Source: CAVWDI01 sp963793095
GTDB lineage: Bacteria > Chloroflexota > Anaerolineae > Anaerolineales > UBA4823
Assembly: GCA_963793095.1 (NCBI GenBank)
Contig: CAWBYY010000002.1
Span: 1,364,001 to 1,428,000 of the forward strand
Length of the DNA: 64,000 nucleotides
Reading direction: 5' to 3'
The notes under the pieces were generated by a model. The model worked only from the letters and a program-made list of their open reading frames with translations. It made no database searches and was not told the DNA's origin. This document shows, in pieces, positions 9,458-17,534 of the stretch (position 1 is its first letter; each line of letters begins with the position of its first letter). A program made the position numbers and the translations under genes.

Positions 9458-9895
9458 TTGGTATCAATAACGAGAGCAAATCGGATAGCAATCCGAATCC
9501 ATGAAGAATTATCAGAGATTATTCTTCAACGGGTGGCAGATCCACGTTTATTGGATATTTCTATAACAGAAGTGAAAGTCGATAAAGAGTTGGCATTTGC
9601 AAATGTATACTTCTCTGCTCTCGATGGGACAAGCAGATTGGATGAAATAATGAGAGGGTTTGAGAGCGCCAGAGGTTTCTTAAGATCAGAATTAGCCTTA
9701 AGGATTAATCTACGTACTTTTCCTCGCTTGCGTTTTCACTGGGATCCTACTTTTGAACAAGCTGAGCGGATTGAAAGGTTAATCACCTCATTAAAAGAAA
9801 ATAATCAGAAAGAAAATAATTCTGAACTTAACAATAAAAGGGATAAAAATTTCTCATCTGTGGAAATGGAAGATCTAGGATCTAAAAATGATTGA
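9458..9895 (+). CDS. rbfA: Ribosome-binding factor A
   Basis: RbfA is a KH-like cold-shock and 30S maturation factor. The 145-residue protein begins VSITRANRIAIRIHEELSE, typical of the family, and has the expected RLLDISITEVKVDKELAFANVYFS strand block. The carboxyl end is an Asn/Lys/Glu-rich tail. I take the TTG at 9458, preceded by CAGGAG, because the longer frame upstream lies inside infB. Its stop overlaps the start of the DHH phosphoesterase by 8 bases, so the two are translationally coupled in the nusA operon. This infB-rbfA-nrnA-truB-ribF order is common in many bacteria. Confidence 0.93.
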   Translation: MVSITRANRIAIRIHEELSEIILQRVADPRLLDISITEVKVDKELAFANVYFSALDGTSRLDEIMRGFESARGFLRSELALRINLRTFPRLRFHWDPTFEQAERIERLITSLKENNQKENNSELNNKRDKNFSSVEMEDLGSKND

Positions 9896-10871
9896 TGATC
9901 ATCTCGCTCAATCCATTTACCAACAAATACAGGATGCGGAACACATCCTGGTTGTAACCCACGAAAGGCCAGATGGTGATGCAATAGGCTCTCTTTTAGG
10001 TTTTGGATTGTCACTGCGTGATGCAAACAAGAGAGTTGAAATGGTTTGTCCGGATGGGGTACCTGTAAATATGCGGTCCCTGGAAGGTAGTGAGCTTATT
10101 CGGAAATCTCCAAAAGGGAATTTTGATTTTGTTATCGTGCTGGATTGTTCAGATCTGGGGCGCACTGCTGATGTACTGGATAATTTTAAAAAGATTGACT
10201 TGAATATCGATCACCATAAAACAAATGATAATTTTGCAAGAGTTAATATCGTAAGAATGCAAGCGGTATCAACCAGCGAAATTGTTTTTGAGTTAATTAA
10301 AAAAACAGATCTGTCTTTTACCAAAGATGTATCCAATGCTTTGACCATGGGGCTTATTACGGATACGCTTGGCTTTCGTACTCCGAACGTGACGTCAAGA
10401 GCGCTTCAAGTTGGTGCTGAATTAATGGAATTTGGGGCAGACTTTCATGATATCTATTATCAATCTTTGGTTAACCGATCCTTCCAATCAGCAAGAATTT
10501 GGGGAAAAGGCTTAAGCAAACTGGAAATGGAAGACCGCATTGTATGGACAAATCTGACGATTGCGGATAGAAAAGCGGTTAATTACCCGGGAAAAGATGA
10601 TGCTGATTTAATCAATGTGCTTTCATCAATTGATGGAGCGGTAATATCTATTGTATTTGTTGAACAACCAGCGGGTTTTGTTAAAATCAGTTGGCGGGCA
10701 CAGCCTGGTTATGACACCTCAAAATTGGCAGTGAAGTTTGGCGGAGGTGGACATGCTGCTGCTTCCGGCGCAGAAGTTTATGGGAATATTCAGGAGGTCA
10801 TTAAATTTGTGCTCCATGAAACCCGTGTATTGTTGGGTAATATTGAAAAGGAAGGGATATTAACATCTTGA
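9888..10871 (+). CDS. nrnA: DHH-family phosphoesterase (NrnA-like oligoribonuclease / pAp phosphatase)
   Basis: This 327-residue DHH/DHHA1 protein resembles the bifunctional nanoRNase/pAp phosphatase NrnA, which removes short RNA leftovers and 3'-phosphoadenosine 5'-phosphate. Metal-binding motifs are complete: HERPDGDAIGS near residue 24, VLDCSD near 83 and IDHHKTN near 107. The DHHA1 substrate motif GGGGHAAASGA lies near 285. It sits between rbfA and truB, the usual place of this gene. The symbol is by family resemblance; related DHH enzymes can act on c-di-AMP or other dinucleotides, and the exact substrate is not settled by sequence. Confidence 0.85.
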   Translation: MIDDHLAQSIYQQIQDAEHILVVTHERPDGDAIGSLLGFGLSLRDANKRVEMVCPDGVPVNMRSLEGSELIRKSPKGNFDFVIVLDCSDLGRTADVLDNFKKIDLNIDHHKTNDNFARVNIVRMQAVSTSEIVFELIKKTDLSFTKDVSNALTMGLITDTLGFRTPNVTSRALQVGAELMEFGADFHDIYYQSLVNRSFQSARIWGKGLSKLEMEDRIVWTNLTIADRKAVNYPGKDDADLINVLSSIDGAVISIVFVEQPAGFVKISWRAQPGYDTSKLAVKFGGGGHAAASGAEVYGNIQEVIKFVLHETRVLLGNIEKEGILTS

Positions 10872-10989
10872 TTACTTGTGATCTAATAAATAAACTCTTG
10901 TATTCTTATTCAAATATTTGTCCAGGGTAAAAATTATATTACTAAATGGGGTGAAATCTATGGAAAACAATAATAACGATAAGGAAAAT

Positions 10990-11883
10990 ATGAAAAACGT
11001 TGTTTCCGGGGTTCTGGTAGTTGATAAGCCGGTTGGAATGACCTCTCACGATGTCGTTCAACTTATGCGGAAAGGCACCGGAATTCGGAGAGCCGGTCAT
11101 ACTGGCACGCTTGATCCAAGAGCATCTGGAGTGTTAGTAATATTAATTGGTCCAGCGGTCCGGCTGAGCGAATATGTTTCTGCATCAGATAAGCGATACC
11201 AGGCAACCATAAAAATGGGCAGTTCATCTGACACATATGATGCTGAGGGATTGATTACTGCGCAAGAACTCAGTTGTGGAAATTAGTGAAGACCAATTCA
11301 ATGAAATGCTTCAAACATTTGTGGGTGAGATTGAACAAGTCCCCCTCCTTATTCAGCCGTTAAAATAAAAGGTAAAAAAGCATATGAAATGGCTCGTAAA
11401 GGAGAGGATGTCGAACTTTTACCAAGAAAAATTAATGTTTATAGTCTAGATGTATTGGAATGGGCTCCACCAGAAGCTGTAATCGATGTGTATTGTTCTT
11501 CAGGAACATACGTTAGATCGTTGACCAATGATCTGGGGAATGCTTTAGGGACGGGTGCTTATCTCGTAGGACTTCGTAGAACAAAAAGTGGGCGATTTAC
11601 GCTCAGAGATGCAGTTCCCTTAAGGCGATTGCAGGATGCGTTTGAAGCTGGAGACTGGTACAAATTTTTGATCCCGGCAGCAGAAGCCATGGCTGATTGG
11701 CCGTCAATTGAATTGGATGCAGAACAATCAGAAAAAGTACGTCATGGTCATAGAATTCCTGCAAATCAAGGGGATTCGGGATGGATTCGCGCTATAAGTG
11801 AACAGGGTGATCTTATTGCAATTATGGAAGTCGATGAGGAAACCCAAGAATGGCAGCCACGGAAAGTCTTTCACCAAACATGA
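10990..11883 (+). CDS. truB: tRNA pseudouridine(55) synthase TruB, broken by two compensating frameshifts
   Basis: TruB makes pseudouridine 55 in the T loop of tRNA. The N-terminal part shows GVLVVDKPVGMTSHDVV and the catalytic GHTGTLDPRASG. The frame is lost after DAEGLITAQE (one extra base near 11264-11273). It is open in the next frame through EISEDQFNEMLQTFVGEIEQVP, then returns to the original frame when a C run at 11341-11345 is one base short (five C where six give VPPPYSAVKIKGKKAYEMARKG). The rest, including SSGTYVRSL, is normal. The two shifts cancel, so the true protein is about 298 residues. Sequencing or assembly error is the likely cause. The start at 10990 follows AAGGA; ATG 10960 is an alternative. 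Confidence 0.85.
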
Positions 11884-11974
11884 TGTAAATTTTCAATTGT
11901 ATATGGACAATAATTATTCACGCGCAGTGATTATCTAAATGAGTGTCATCAATTAATCCACGGCCCATTTTTCT

Positions 11975-12916
11975 ATGCAGCATTACCAGTCAATTTCAGA
12001 TATAAACTTGGAGGGTTCCTGGATTGCAATCGGTATTTTTGATGGAGTTCATTTAGGTCATCAATCTATAATTAATAATTTGGTGGCAGGAGCTTTACAA
12101 GCCGGGTTTCCTTCAGTTGTCCTGACATTTTTTCCACACCCCAAAAAAGTGCTGCACGGTGTCAGCGGGCAGTTCTATCTGACCTCTCCCACGGAAAGAG
12201 CAGAGTTGATAGGTAACCTGGGAGTGGATTATGTTATCACCCAATTGTTTGACGAAAAATTTTCAAAAACTTCTGGTTCGGCTTTCATGAATAAATTGCA
12301 TGCCAACCTTAAAATTAAGAAACTGAATGTTGGGATTGATTTTGCATTGGGCAGGGACAGGGAAGGGAACATTAATGTTTTAAAAAATATCGGTAAGGAA
12401 CTTGGGTATTCAGTGAATGTTATCAAACCCAAAAGCCTTAATGGGTCTGTGATTTCTTCGAGTGCTATTCGTGAAAAACTACTCGACGGGAATGTTAAGT
12501 ATGCACGCGAATTGTTAGGACATCCCTATCAGGTTGATGGAGAAGTTATTCCTGGTGATGGGAGAGGCAGACTTATAGGGATTCCAACTGCAAATATGGA
12601 TGTTTGGGGTGAAAAGCTATTGCCAAAATCAGGTGTATATGCCTGCGATGTGTTATTAGAGGGGAGTGTTTTTGGCGCTGTGACAAATATTGGGATCAGA
12701 CCAACATTTGAAAGTAAATCTTTGATAACCAGGGTTGAAACCCATATTTTGAATCTGGATGACGATTTGTACGGAAAAAAACTCCGCCTGAAATTTCTCG
12801 GGCGATTAAGAGATGAAATCCGTTTTGAGAATGTAGATCAATTGGTTGAACAAATTCTTCTAGATATTGAAAGCGCAAAAGGTATCATTAAAGTAGAAAG
12901 AGAAGGAGAACTCTGA
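11975..12916 (+). CDS. ribF: Bifunctional riboflavin kinase / FAD synthetase
   Basis: RibF phosphorylates riboflavin to FMN and adenylylates FMN to FAD. The 313-residue protein has both modules. The N-terminal adenylyltransferase domain shows GIFDGVHLGHQSI near residue 17 and a later SSSAIREKLLDG. The C-terminal riboflavin kinase domain shows GDGRGRLIGIPTANM near residue 195 and NIGIRPTF. It lies between truB and thyA in the same rightward run and is 7 bases from thyA, consistent with cotranscription. The 92 bases between truB and ribF hold no gene. Confidence 0.95.
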   Translation: MQHYQSISDINLEGSWIAIGIFDGVHLGHQSIINNLVAGALQAGFPSVVLTFFPHPKKVLHGVSGQFYLTSPTERAELIGNLGVDYVITQLFDEKFSKTSGSAFMNKLHANLKIKKLNVGIDFALGRDREGNINVLKNIGKELGYSVNVIKPKSLNGSVISSSAIREKLLDGNVKYARELLGHPYQVDGEVIPGDGRGRLIGIPTANMDVWGEKLLPKSGVYACDVLLEGSVFGAVTNIGIRPTFESKSLITRVETHILNLDDDLYGKKLRLKFLGRLRDEIRFENVDQLVEQILLDIESAKGIIKVEREGEL

Positions 12917-12923
12917 AAGGATT

Positions 12924-13718
12924 ATGAAGCAATATCTTGACCTTCTTGAACATATTTTAATTAATGGTGTCGAAAAAAGCGATAGAACAGGCGTCGGCAC
13001 CTTGTCAGTTTTTGGTTTCCAGATTCGAATAGACCTGAATAATGGTTTTCCACTTCTCACGACCAAAAAGATTCACCTTAAATCTGTCATTTACGAACTG
13101 CTATGGTTTCTGAATGGAGATACAAATGTTAAATATCTAAATGATCATGGTGTTCGTATCTGGGATGAATGGGTAGATGAGAATGGAGATTTGGGCCCAG
13201 TATACGGTAGGCAGTGGCGAGCTTGGACATCTGGTGATGAAAAACCTATAGATCAGATATCAAATGTAATAAATGAAATAAAAGAAAACCCTCATTCACG
13301 CCGGTTAATTGTCAGTGCCTGGAATGTTTCTGAATTGGATATGATGGCTTTGCCGCCCTGCCATGCTTTATTTCAGTTCTATGTAGTTGATCAAACTCTC
13401 TCGTGTCAGCTTTACCAGCGTTCAGCTGATATCTTTCTTGGAGTGCCTTTTAATATCGCTTCGTATGCTCTATTAACGATGATGGTTGCTCAGGTTTGTG
13501 ATCTCCAGGCAGGGCAGTTTGTTCACACTTTTGGGGATGTTCACCTGTATAAAAACCATATGCAACAGGCGCAATTACAACTAACCCGTTCCCCCTACCC
13601 TTTGCCGAGAATTGATATTAATCCCGACGTTTCTTCAATATTTGACTTTAAATATGAAGATTTCCGTTTGAATAATTATGAAGCACATCCTCACATAAAA
13701 GCAGAGGTGGCAGTATAA
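12924..13718 (+). CDS. thyA: Thymidylate synthase ThyA
   Basis: ThyA converts dUMP to dTMP using methylene-tetrahydrofolate. The 264-residue protein matches the standard bacterial length. It begins YLDLLEHILINGVEKSDRTG, with the phosphate-binding Arg in SDRTGVGT, and has the catalytic cysteine in ALPPCHALFQFYV. QRSADIFLGVPFNIASYA and the terminal EDFRLNNYEAHPHIKA complete the signature. It ends the nusA-thyA run. A thymidine kinase gene lies elsewhere in the window (36513-37085), so both de novo and salvage dTMP routes are present. Confidence 0.97.
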   Translation: MKQYLDLLEHILINGVEKSDRTGVGTLSVFGFQIRIDLNNGFPLLTTKKIHLKSVIYELLWFLNGDTNVKYLNDHGVRIWDEWVDENGDLGPVYGRQWRAWTSGDEKPIDQISNVINEIKENPHSRRLIVSAWNVSELDMMALPPCHALFQFYVVDQTLSCQLYQRSADIFLGVPFNIASYALLTMMVAQVCDLQAGQFVHTFGDVHLYKNHMQQAQLQLTRSPYPLPRIDINPDVSSIFDFKYEDFRLNNYEAHPHIKAEVAV

Positions 13719-13737
13719 ACAAAGGTAAGTAATTTAC

Positions 13738-13765
13738 TTGACAAAATTTTTCTTTTGAATATAAT
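13738..13765 (+). promoter_or_regulatory. Consensus promoter of the T-box/trpB2 transcript
   Basis: Perfect TTGACA (13738-13743) and perfect TATAAT (13760-13765) are separated by 16 bases. Transcription would begin near 13772, just ahead of T-box stem I. Confidence 0.8.
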
Positions 13766-14052
13766 CCAACCCAATTTAGAACTTAACACTGCGATAAGGA
13801 CTAGTAAGTGCTGACACGATGGCCCAGAGAATGGGAGCTGGTGAGAACCCCATCCATACGACAGCATCGAATGGGCCTTTGAGTGGCAGGGCGAACGGTA
13901 TGCTGAATTTTCAGGAAACCAAGTAGTCTGCGCCGGAGATGCCACCGTTATCAGGGCAAAGAGTATAAGCAATTTATCCACATTCAACTGTGGAAAAAGG
14001 AAAGTTTATAATTATAAATTGCCGTACTCCATTGAGTGAGGCTGGCCTCAAC

Positions 14053-14082
14053 CCCCGTCGCAGCACTGACGGGGTTTTTTTT
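14053..14082 (+). terminator. Second terminator-like hairpin inside the T-box leader
   Basis: CCCCGTC (14053-14059) pairs with GACGGGG (14068-14074) across an 8-base loop, followed directly by eight T. By form it is an intrinsic terminator lying between stem I and the T-box motif, where stem III normally sits. It may be stem III with a fortuitous T run, or an additional termination point. Confidence 0.55.
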
Positions 14083-14114
14083 GTCAAGCCTAACCAGGGT
14101 GGCACCACGGACTT

Positions 14115-14150
14115 AAAACGTTCGTCCCTATTGGGACGAACGTTTTTTTT
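14115..14150 (+). terminator. Regulated terminator of the T-box switch
   Basis: AAAACGTTCGTCCC (14115-14128) pairs with GGGACGAACGTTTT (14133-14146) across a TATT loop, within a run of eight T. Its 5' arm overlaps the antiterminator region, as expected for a transcriptional T-box. Confidence 0.9.
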
Positions 14151-14256
14151 AAATTACGCAGGAGGTGAGATTGTAAAAATTGGAGATTTTTTGATAATTT
14201 ATTGAAAGGAATGTTTGAAAGAAAAAACTAAATTTGTCCTTTGCAAGGAGGAAAAA

Positions 14257-15627
14257 ATGAACAGCCAACACAAATATTTACTTAATGAAGCAGACCTTCC
14301 TAAGAATTGGTACAACATTAACGCTGATATGCCAGTAGCGCCAACTCCAGTCCTGCATCCGAAAACATTGCAACCTGTTACTCCGGAATTTCTTAATGTG
14401 CTTTTTCCAATGGGATTGATTATGCAAGAGGTTAGTACTGATCAGTACATTGAAATTCCTGAAGAGGTTCGTGAAATTTATAAATTATGGAGACCCACTC
14501 CATTGATTAGAGCGGTCAGGCTTGAAAATGCCCTTGAAACTCCAGCCCACATTTATTTTAAACATGAAGGAGTATCTCCTCCTGGCAGCCATAAACCAAA
14601 TACATCAGTTCCGCAAGCATATTTTAATAAAATTGAAGGTGTGAAGGCAATGACGACCGAAACTGGTGCTGGCCAGTGGGGTTCTGCCCTCTCAATGGCC
14701 TGCAATTTCTTTGATATGGATCTTGAAGTGTACATGGTCAAGGTGTCGTATAACCAGAAGCCATACCGACGGATTATGATGGAAGCATACAATGCAAAGG
14801 TTTTTGCTAGTCCTTCTAACCGTACGGGATTTGGTAAAAGCATTCTGGAGCAGGATCCGGATAGCCCAGGATCTCTTGGAATTGCGATCTCAGAAGCAGT
14901 TGAAGTTGCCGCAACCTCAGAAGGCAAGAAAAAATACAGTTTAGGCTCTGTCCTCAACCATGTCCTGATGCATCAATCAATCATCGGGGAAGAAGCACTT
15001 TTACAAATGGAAATGGCAGGCGAGTATCCGGATGTTGTGATAGGTTGTGTCGGGGGAGGATCTAACTTCGCTGGTATTGCGTATCCATTCTTGCGTAAAA
15101 ATTTATTGGATGGTAAACAGACCCGTCTATTGGCGGTAGAACCGACTGCAACACCGAGTTTAACCAAGGGAGAATACACGTTTGATTATGGCGATACTGC
15201 TCAAATGGCTCCAATCGTGAAAATGTACACACTGGGACATAGTTTTGTCCCGCCTCCAATCCATGCGGGTGGGTTGCGCTACCACGGGATGGCACCCAGT
15301 CTTTGCGCTCTTTACAATGCCGGGTACATCGATGCAATCGCAGTAAACCAGTTGCCAACTTTTGAGGCCGCTATTCAGTTTGCATCAAGTGAAGCTATCA
15401 TACCCGCTCCGGAGACAGCGCATGCGATCCGGGCGGTGATCGATGAAGCTCTCGCCGCCAAGGAAAAAGGTGAAAAGAAAGTGATTTTATTCAACCTGTC
15501 AGGACATGGGAATTTTGACATGTCCGCTTATCAGGCATATTTCAATGGAGAACTTCAGAATTACGAATATCCGGAAGAAGCGGTTCAAGCCGCAATGAAG
15601 AGCTTACCCAAGGTGCCTGAAATGTAA
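14257..15627 (+). CDS. trpB2: TrpB2-type tryptophan synthase beta chain-like PLP enzyme
   Basis: This 456-residue protein is a TrpB2-type (long) tryptophan synthase beta subunit homologue, which condenses indole with serine. The PLP lysine lies in GVSPPGSHKPNTSV (about residue 112), and the cofactor phosphate loop is GCVGGGSNFAG near 266. A long N-terminal extension and the C-terminal VILFNLSGHGNFDMSAY are typical of this branch. The start is ATG 14257 after a strong AAGGAGG. No trpA is adjacent; TrpB2 enzymes often act without a neighbouring alpha chain, for example in salvaging free indole. Control by a tryptophan T-box supports a real role in tryptophan supply. Confidence 0.93.
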   Translation: MNSQHKYLLNEADLPKNWYNINADMPVAPTPVLHPKTLQPVTPEFLNVLFPMGLIMQEVSTDQYIEIPEEVREIYKLWRPTPLIRAVRLENALETPAHIYFKHEGVSPPGSHKPNTSVPQAYFNKIEGVKAMTTETGAGQWGSALSMACNFFDMDLEVYMVKVSYNQKPYRRIMMEAYNAKVFASPSNRTGFGKSILEQDPDSPGSLGIAISEAVEVAATSEGKKKYSLGSVLNHVLMHQSIIGEEALLQMEMAGEYPDVVIGCVGGGSNFAGIAYPFLRKNLLDGKQTRLLAVEPTATPSLTKGEYTFDYGDTAQMAPIVKMYTLGHSFVPPPIHAGGLRYHGMAPSLCALYNAGYIDAIAVNQLPTFEAAIQFASSEAIIPAPETAHAIRAVIDEALAAKEKGEKKVILFNLSGHGNFDMSAYQAYFNGELQNYEYPEEAVQAAMKSLPKVPEM

Positions 15628-15664
15628 ATTTACCTTACTTTGTTTTCGACTTCTCCTTCTCGTT

Positions 15665-15702
15665 TTGCCTGCCATACATTTTTGGGTACAATGTATGGCA
15701 GG
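15665..15702 (+). promoter_or_regulatory. Promoter overlapped by a 12-bp inverted repeat
   Basis: TTGCCT (15665-15670) and TACAAT (15687-15692) with a 16-base spacer form a candidate promoter for the dehydrogenase downstream. A perfect inverted repeat, CCTGCCATACAT (15668-15679) and ATGTATGGCAGG (15691-15702), spans both boxes and could be an operator. As RNA it would form a hairpin, but no T run follows, so it is unlikely to be a terminator. Confidence 0.5.
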
Positions 15703-15727
15703 TATTAATATACGAAATGGAGGCTTA

Positions 15728-16843
15728 ATGGGAATTCCTTCCAGATATACGGTTATTGGCGCAGGGCATGGCGGCAAAGCGATGGCAGCTCATTTGAGTT
15801 TGTTAGGTGTTGAAGTAATTCAATATAATCGTACAAATGAGCATATTGCAGCTATAGCAGCCAGAGGTGGAATTGAACTGGAAAGTTATGAGGGCGGCCC
15901 GCATGGATTTGCGAAAATAAAAAAAACTACTTCAAACCCTGGCGAAGCGCTTCGTAATGCTGAAGTAGTCATGGTTGTTGTTCCATCATCAGCTCATGCA
16001 GACATAGCTCAATCTATTGCACCATATATAAATGAGGGTCAGATTATAATCCTCCATCCAGGCAGGACTGGTGGGGCTATTGAATTCTATAACATACTGA
16101 AGACTTCTGGATCTAAGGTGGATTTTACTGTTGCAGAAGCAGAAACTTTTATCTATGCCAGCCGTTCGGAAGGTCCTGCGCAGACGAGAATTTTTCGGAT
16201 AAAAGAGGCTGTCCCTCTGGCTGCCTTACCTTCCGATCGAACGGAAAAAGTTCTTGAAGCGATAAGACCTGTATATCCACAATTCATCGATGGAATTAAT
16301 GTGTTGCATACCGGCTTGAATAATATGGGGGCAATTTTTCACCCTGCTCTGATTCTATTGAACGCGGGCAGGATTGAATCAACCCATGGAGATTTCCAGT
16401 TTTATATTGATGGTGTCACTCCTTCAGTCGCGAGAGTATTGGAGGTACTGGACAGAGAAAGGGTTACGGTGGCTTCAGCTCTTGGTATTAGAGCTCGCAC
16501 TTCGATGGAGTGGTTGAAATTAGCATATAACACTACCGGTTCTGACCTTTATGAAGCAATTCACAACCAGCCGGGATATATTGGGATTATGGCTCCCAGG
16601 ACTCTCAACCACCGTTATATATTTGAAGATGTACCCATGAGCCTGGTTCCAATAGCATCACTTGCACAGCAGTATGGTGTTTCCACCAGAGGAATTGACA
16701 GCATAATAAGGTTAGCATGTATAGTGCATCGGACCGATTACTGGCGACGAGGAAGGACTTTACGAAAATTAGGAATAGAGAATCTCAGTGTAACAGAACT
16801 CACCCAGTTTGTGAAAAAAGGCATGAAAACTATTATTAATTAA
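15728..16843 (+). CDS. NAD/NADP octopine/nopaline dehydrogenase family protein
   Basis: This 371-residue protein has an N-terminal Rossmann domain with TVIGAGHGGKAMAAHL at the start. Its C-terminal domain has NALIL-like ILLNAGRIE and the segment YIDGVTPSVARVLEVLDRER, which match the octopine/nopaline dehydrogenase family. These NAD(P)-dependent enzymes reductively condense amino acids with 2-oxoacids, or act on related substrates. The substrate here is not predictable. The start is ATG 15728 after GGAGG, and the upstream open frame to 15665 covers the promoter. It stands alone with its own promoter/operator candidate, after trpB2. Confidence 0.85.
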   Translation: MGIPSRYTVIGAGHGGKAMAAHLSLLGVEVIQYNRTNEHIAAIAARGGIELESYEGGPHGFAKIKKTTSNPGEALRNAEVVMVVVPSSAHADIAQSIAPYINEGQIIILHPGRTGGAIEFYNILKTSGSKVDFTVAEAETFIYASRSEGPAQTRIFRIKEAVPLAALPSDRTEKVLEAIRPVYPQFIDGINVLHTGLNNMGAIFHPALILLNAGRIESTHGDFQFYIDGVTPSVARVLEVLDRERVTVASALGIRARTSMEWLKLAYNTTGSDLYEAIHNQPGYIGIMAPRTLNHRYIFEDVPMSLVPIASLAQQYGVSTRGIDSIIRLACIVHRTDYWRRGRTLRKLGIENLSVTELTQFVKKGMKTIIN

Positions 16844-16909
16844 TTTCAGCGCCCAGACGGTGTCCAATTGCCAATATTGGTTGATTTGCTGTGATGGCAG
16901 GATAATATG

Positions 16910-17500
16910 TTACTTTGATTCAGTATTTTCAATAAATTCAGGCAACCTGCCATATAAGAACCAGTATGGATCAGGGGGAAAAGCTGCCATCAGATTTTGA
17001 TCCCAAATAAAAATTCCCTTCTGGAAAAATGACTTGAGTCTCAAATCCAAAACAGGGAGCAGTTCTAGGGAACCGTTATCTATTGAAATATCCCTTTTTA
17101 GCAGTTCCAGTTGCACACGATGTCTGGATTCGTAAGAATATCGGTCAAAATGTTCTGCTGGATTTTTTAGGTAATCTTCCAGAAAAGATATCCAGAGAGT
17201 TGAGCGGGCTTTAAATTCGCGCTGTCCCTTCTTATCCCAGAAAACAGCCCAGGATTTTCGCACATCTTCAATGTCTCTTGTAGTTATGGCTAATTTCGAC
17301 CTTTCTCCCTCCGTTTGGCAGGTTACAGCCGCTCGAGATTGCGCAAGTAAAACTCCTCCGATAGTCAATTTTGGATAAGGAGAATGGTCAGGAGGTTGTT
17401 TTAATCCAATAGGCCAGTAGAGGACATCAGAGAGTAAATAATTTTTTAGTTGCTGGCTGGCTGTATCTAAAAATTTTAGATCGTACTCTGCATTCGACAT
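16910..17500 (-). CDS. Uncharacterised protein downstream of the PDH E2 gene
   Basis: I do not recognise this 196-residue protein. It is soluble, without signal peptide or membrane segment. It has a helical N-terminus (LKFLDTASQQLKNYLLSD), then VLYWPIG and a beta-rich portion, and an aromatic C-terminus ending WFLYGRLPEF. It lies 34 bases downstream of pdhC on the same strand and could be the fourth gene of that operon. There is no clear active-site motif. The coding frame is intact with codon use like its neighbours, so it is probably a real gene, perhaps lineage-restricted. Confidence 0.7.
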   Translation of the reverse strand: MSNAEYDLKFLDTASQQLKNYLLSDVLYWPIGLKQPPDHSPYPKLTIGGVLLAQSRAAVTCQTEGERSKLAITTRDIEDVRKSWAVFWDKKGQREFKARSTLWISFLEDYLKNPAEHFDRYSYESRHRVQLELLKRDISIDNGSLELLPVLDLRLKSFFQKGIFIWDQNLMAAFPPDPYWFLYGRLPEFIENTESK

Positions 17501-17534
17501 TTAGTTTAAATCAGCGGTTTTTTGGAAAAAAACC

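Larger units (their letters stand above)
13786..14150 (+). promoter_or_regulatory. T-box riboswitch leader, tryptophan specificity
   Basis: This leader senses uncharged tRNA and controls transcription of trpB2. Stem I is recognised by the AGTAAGTGCTGAC region, the distal AGAGAATGGGAGCTGGTGA block and the 3' side GAATGGGCCTTTGAGTGGC. The pattern GAA-codon-xCC-TTGAG places the specifier codon as TGG, tryptophan. AGTAG and CCGTTAT motifs follow. The conserved T-box is AGGGTGGCACCACGG at 14096-14110, whose side bulge pairs with the NCCA end of uncharged tRNA. It overlaps the terminator at 14115-14150. The tryptophan specifier agrees with the downstream gene. A short frame at 13990-14205 inside the leader is not a gene. 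Confidence 0.92.

Noticed and set aside
13691..13987. Minus-strand frame over thyA end and T-box
   Set aside because: Its codons mirror the T-box stem and it has no family match.
13990..14205. 71-codon open frame downstream of thyA
   Set aside because: It lies entirely within the T-box leader and covers both hairpins, so it is not a gene.
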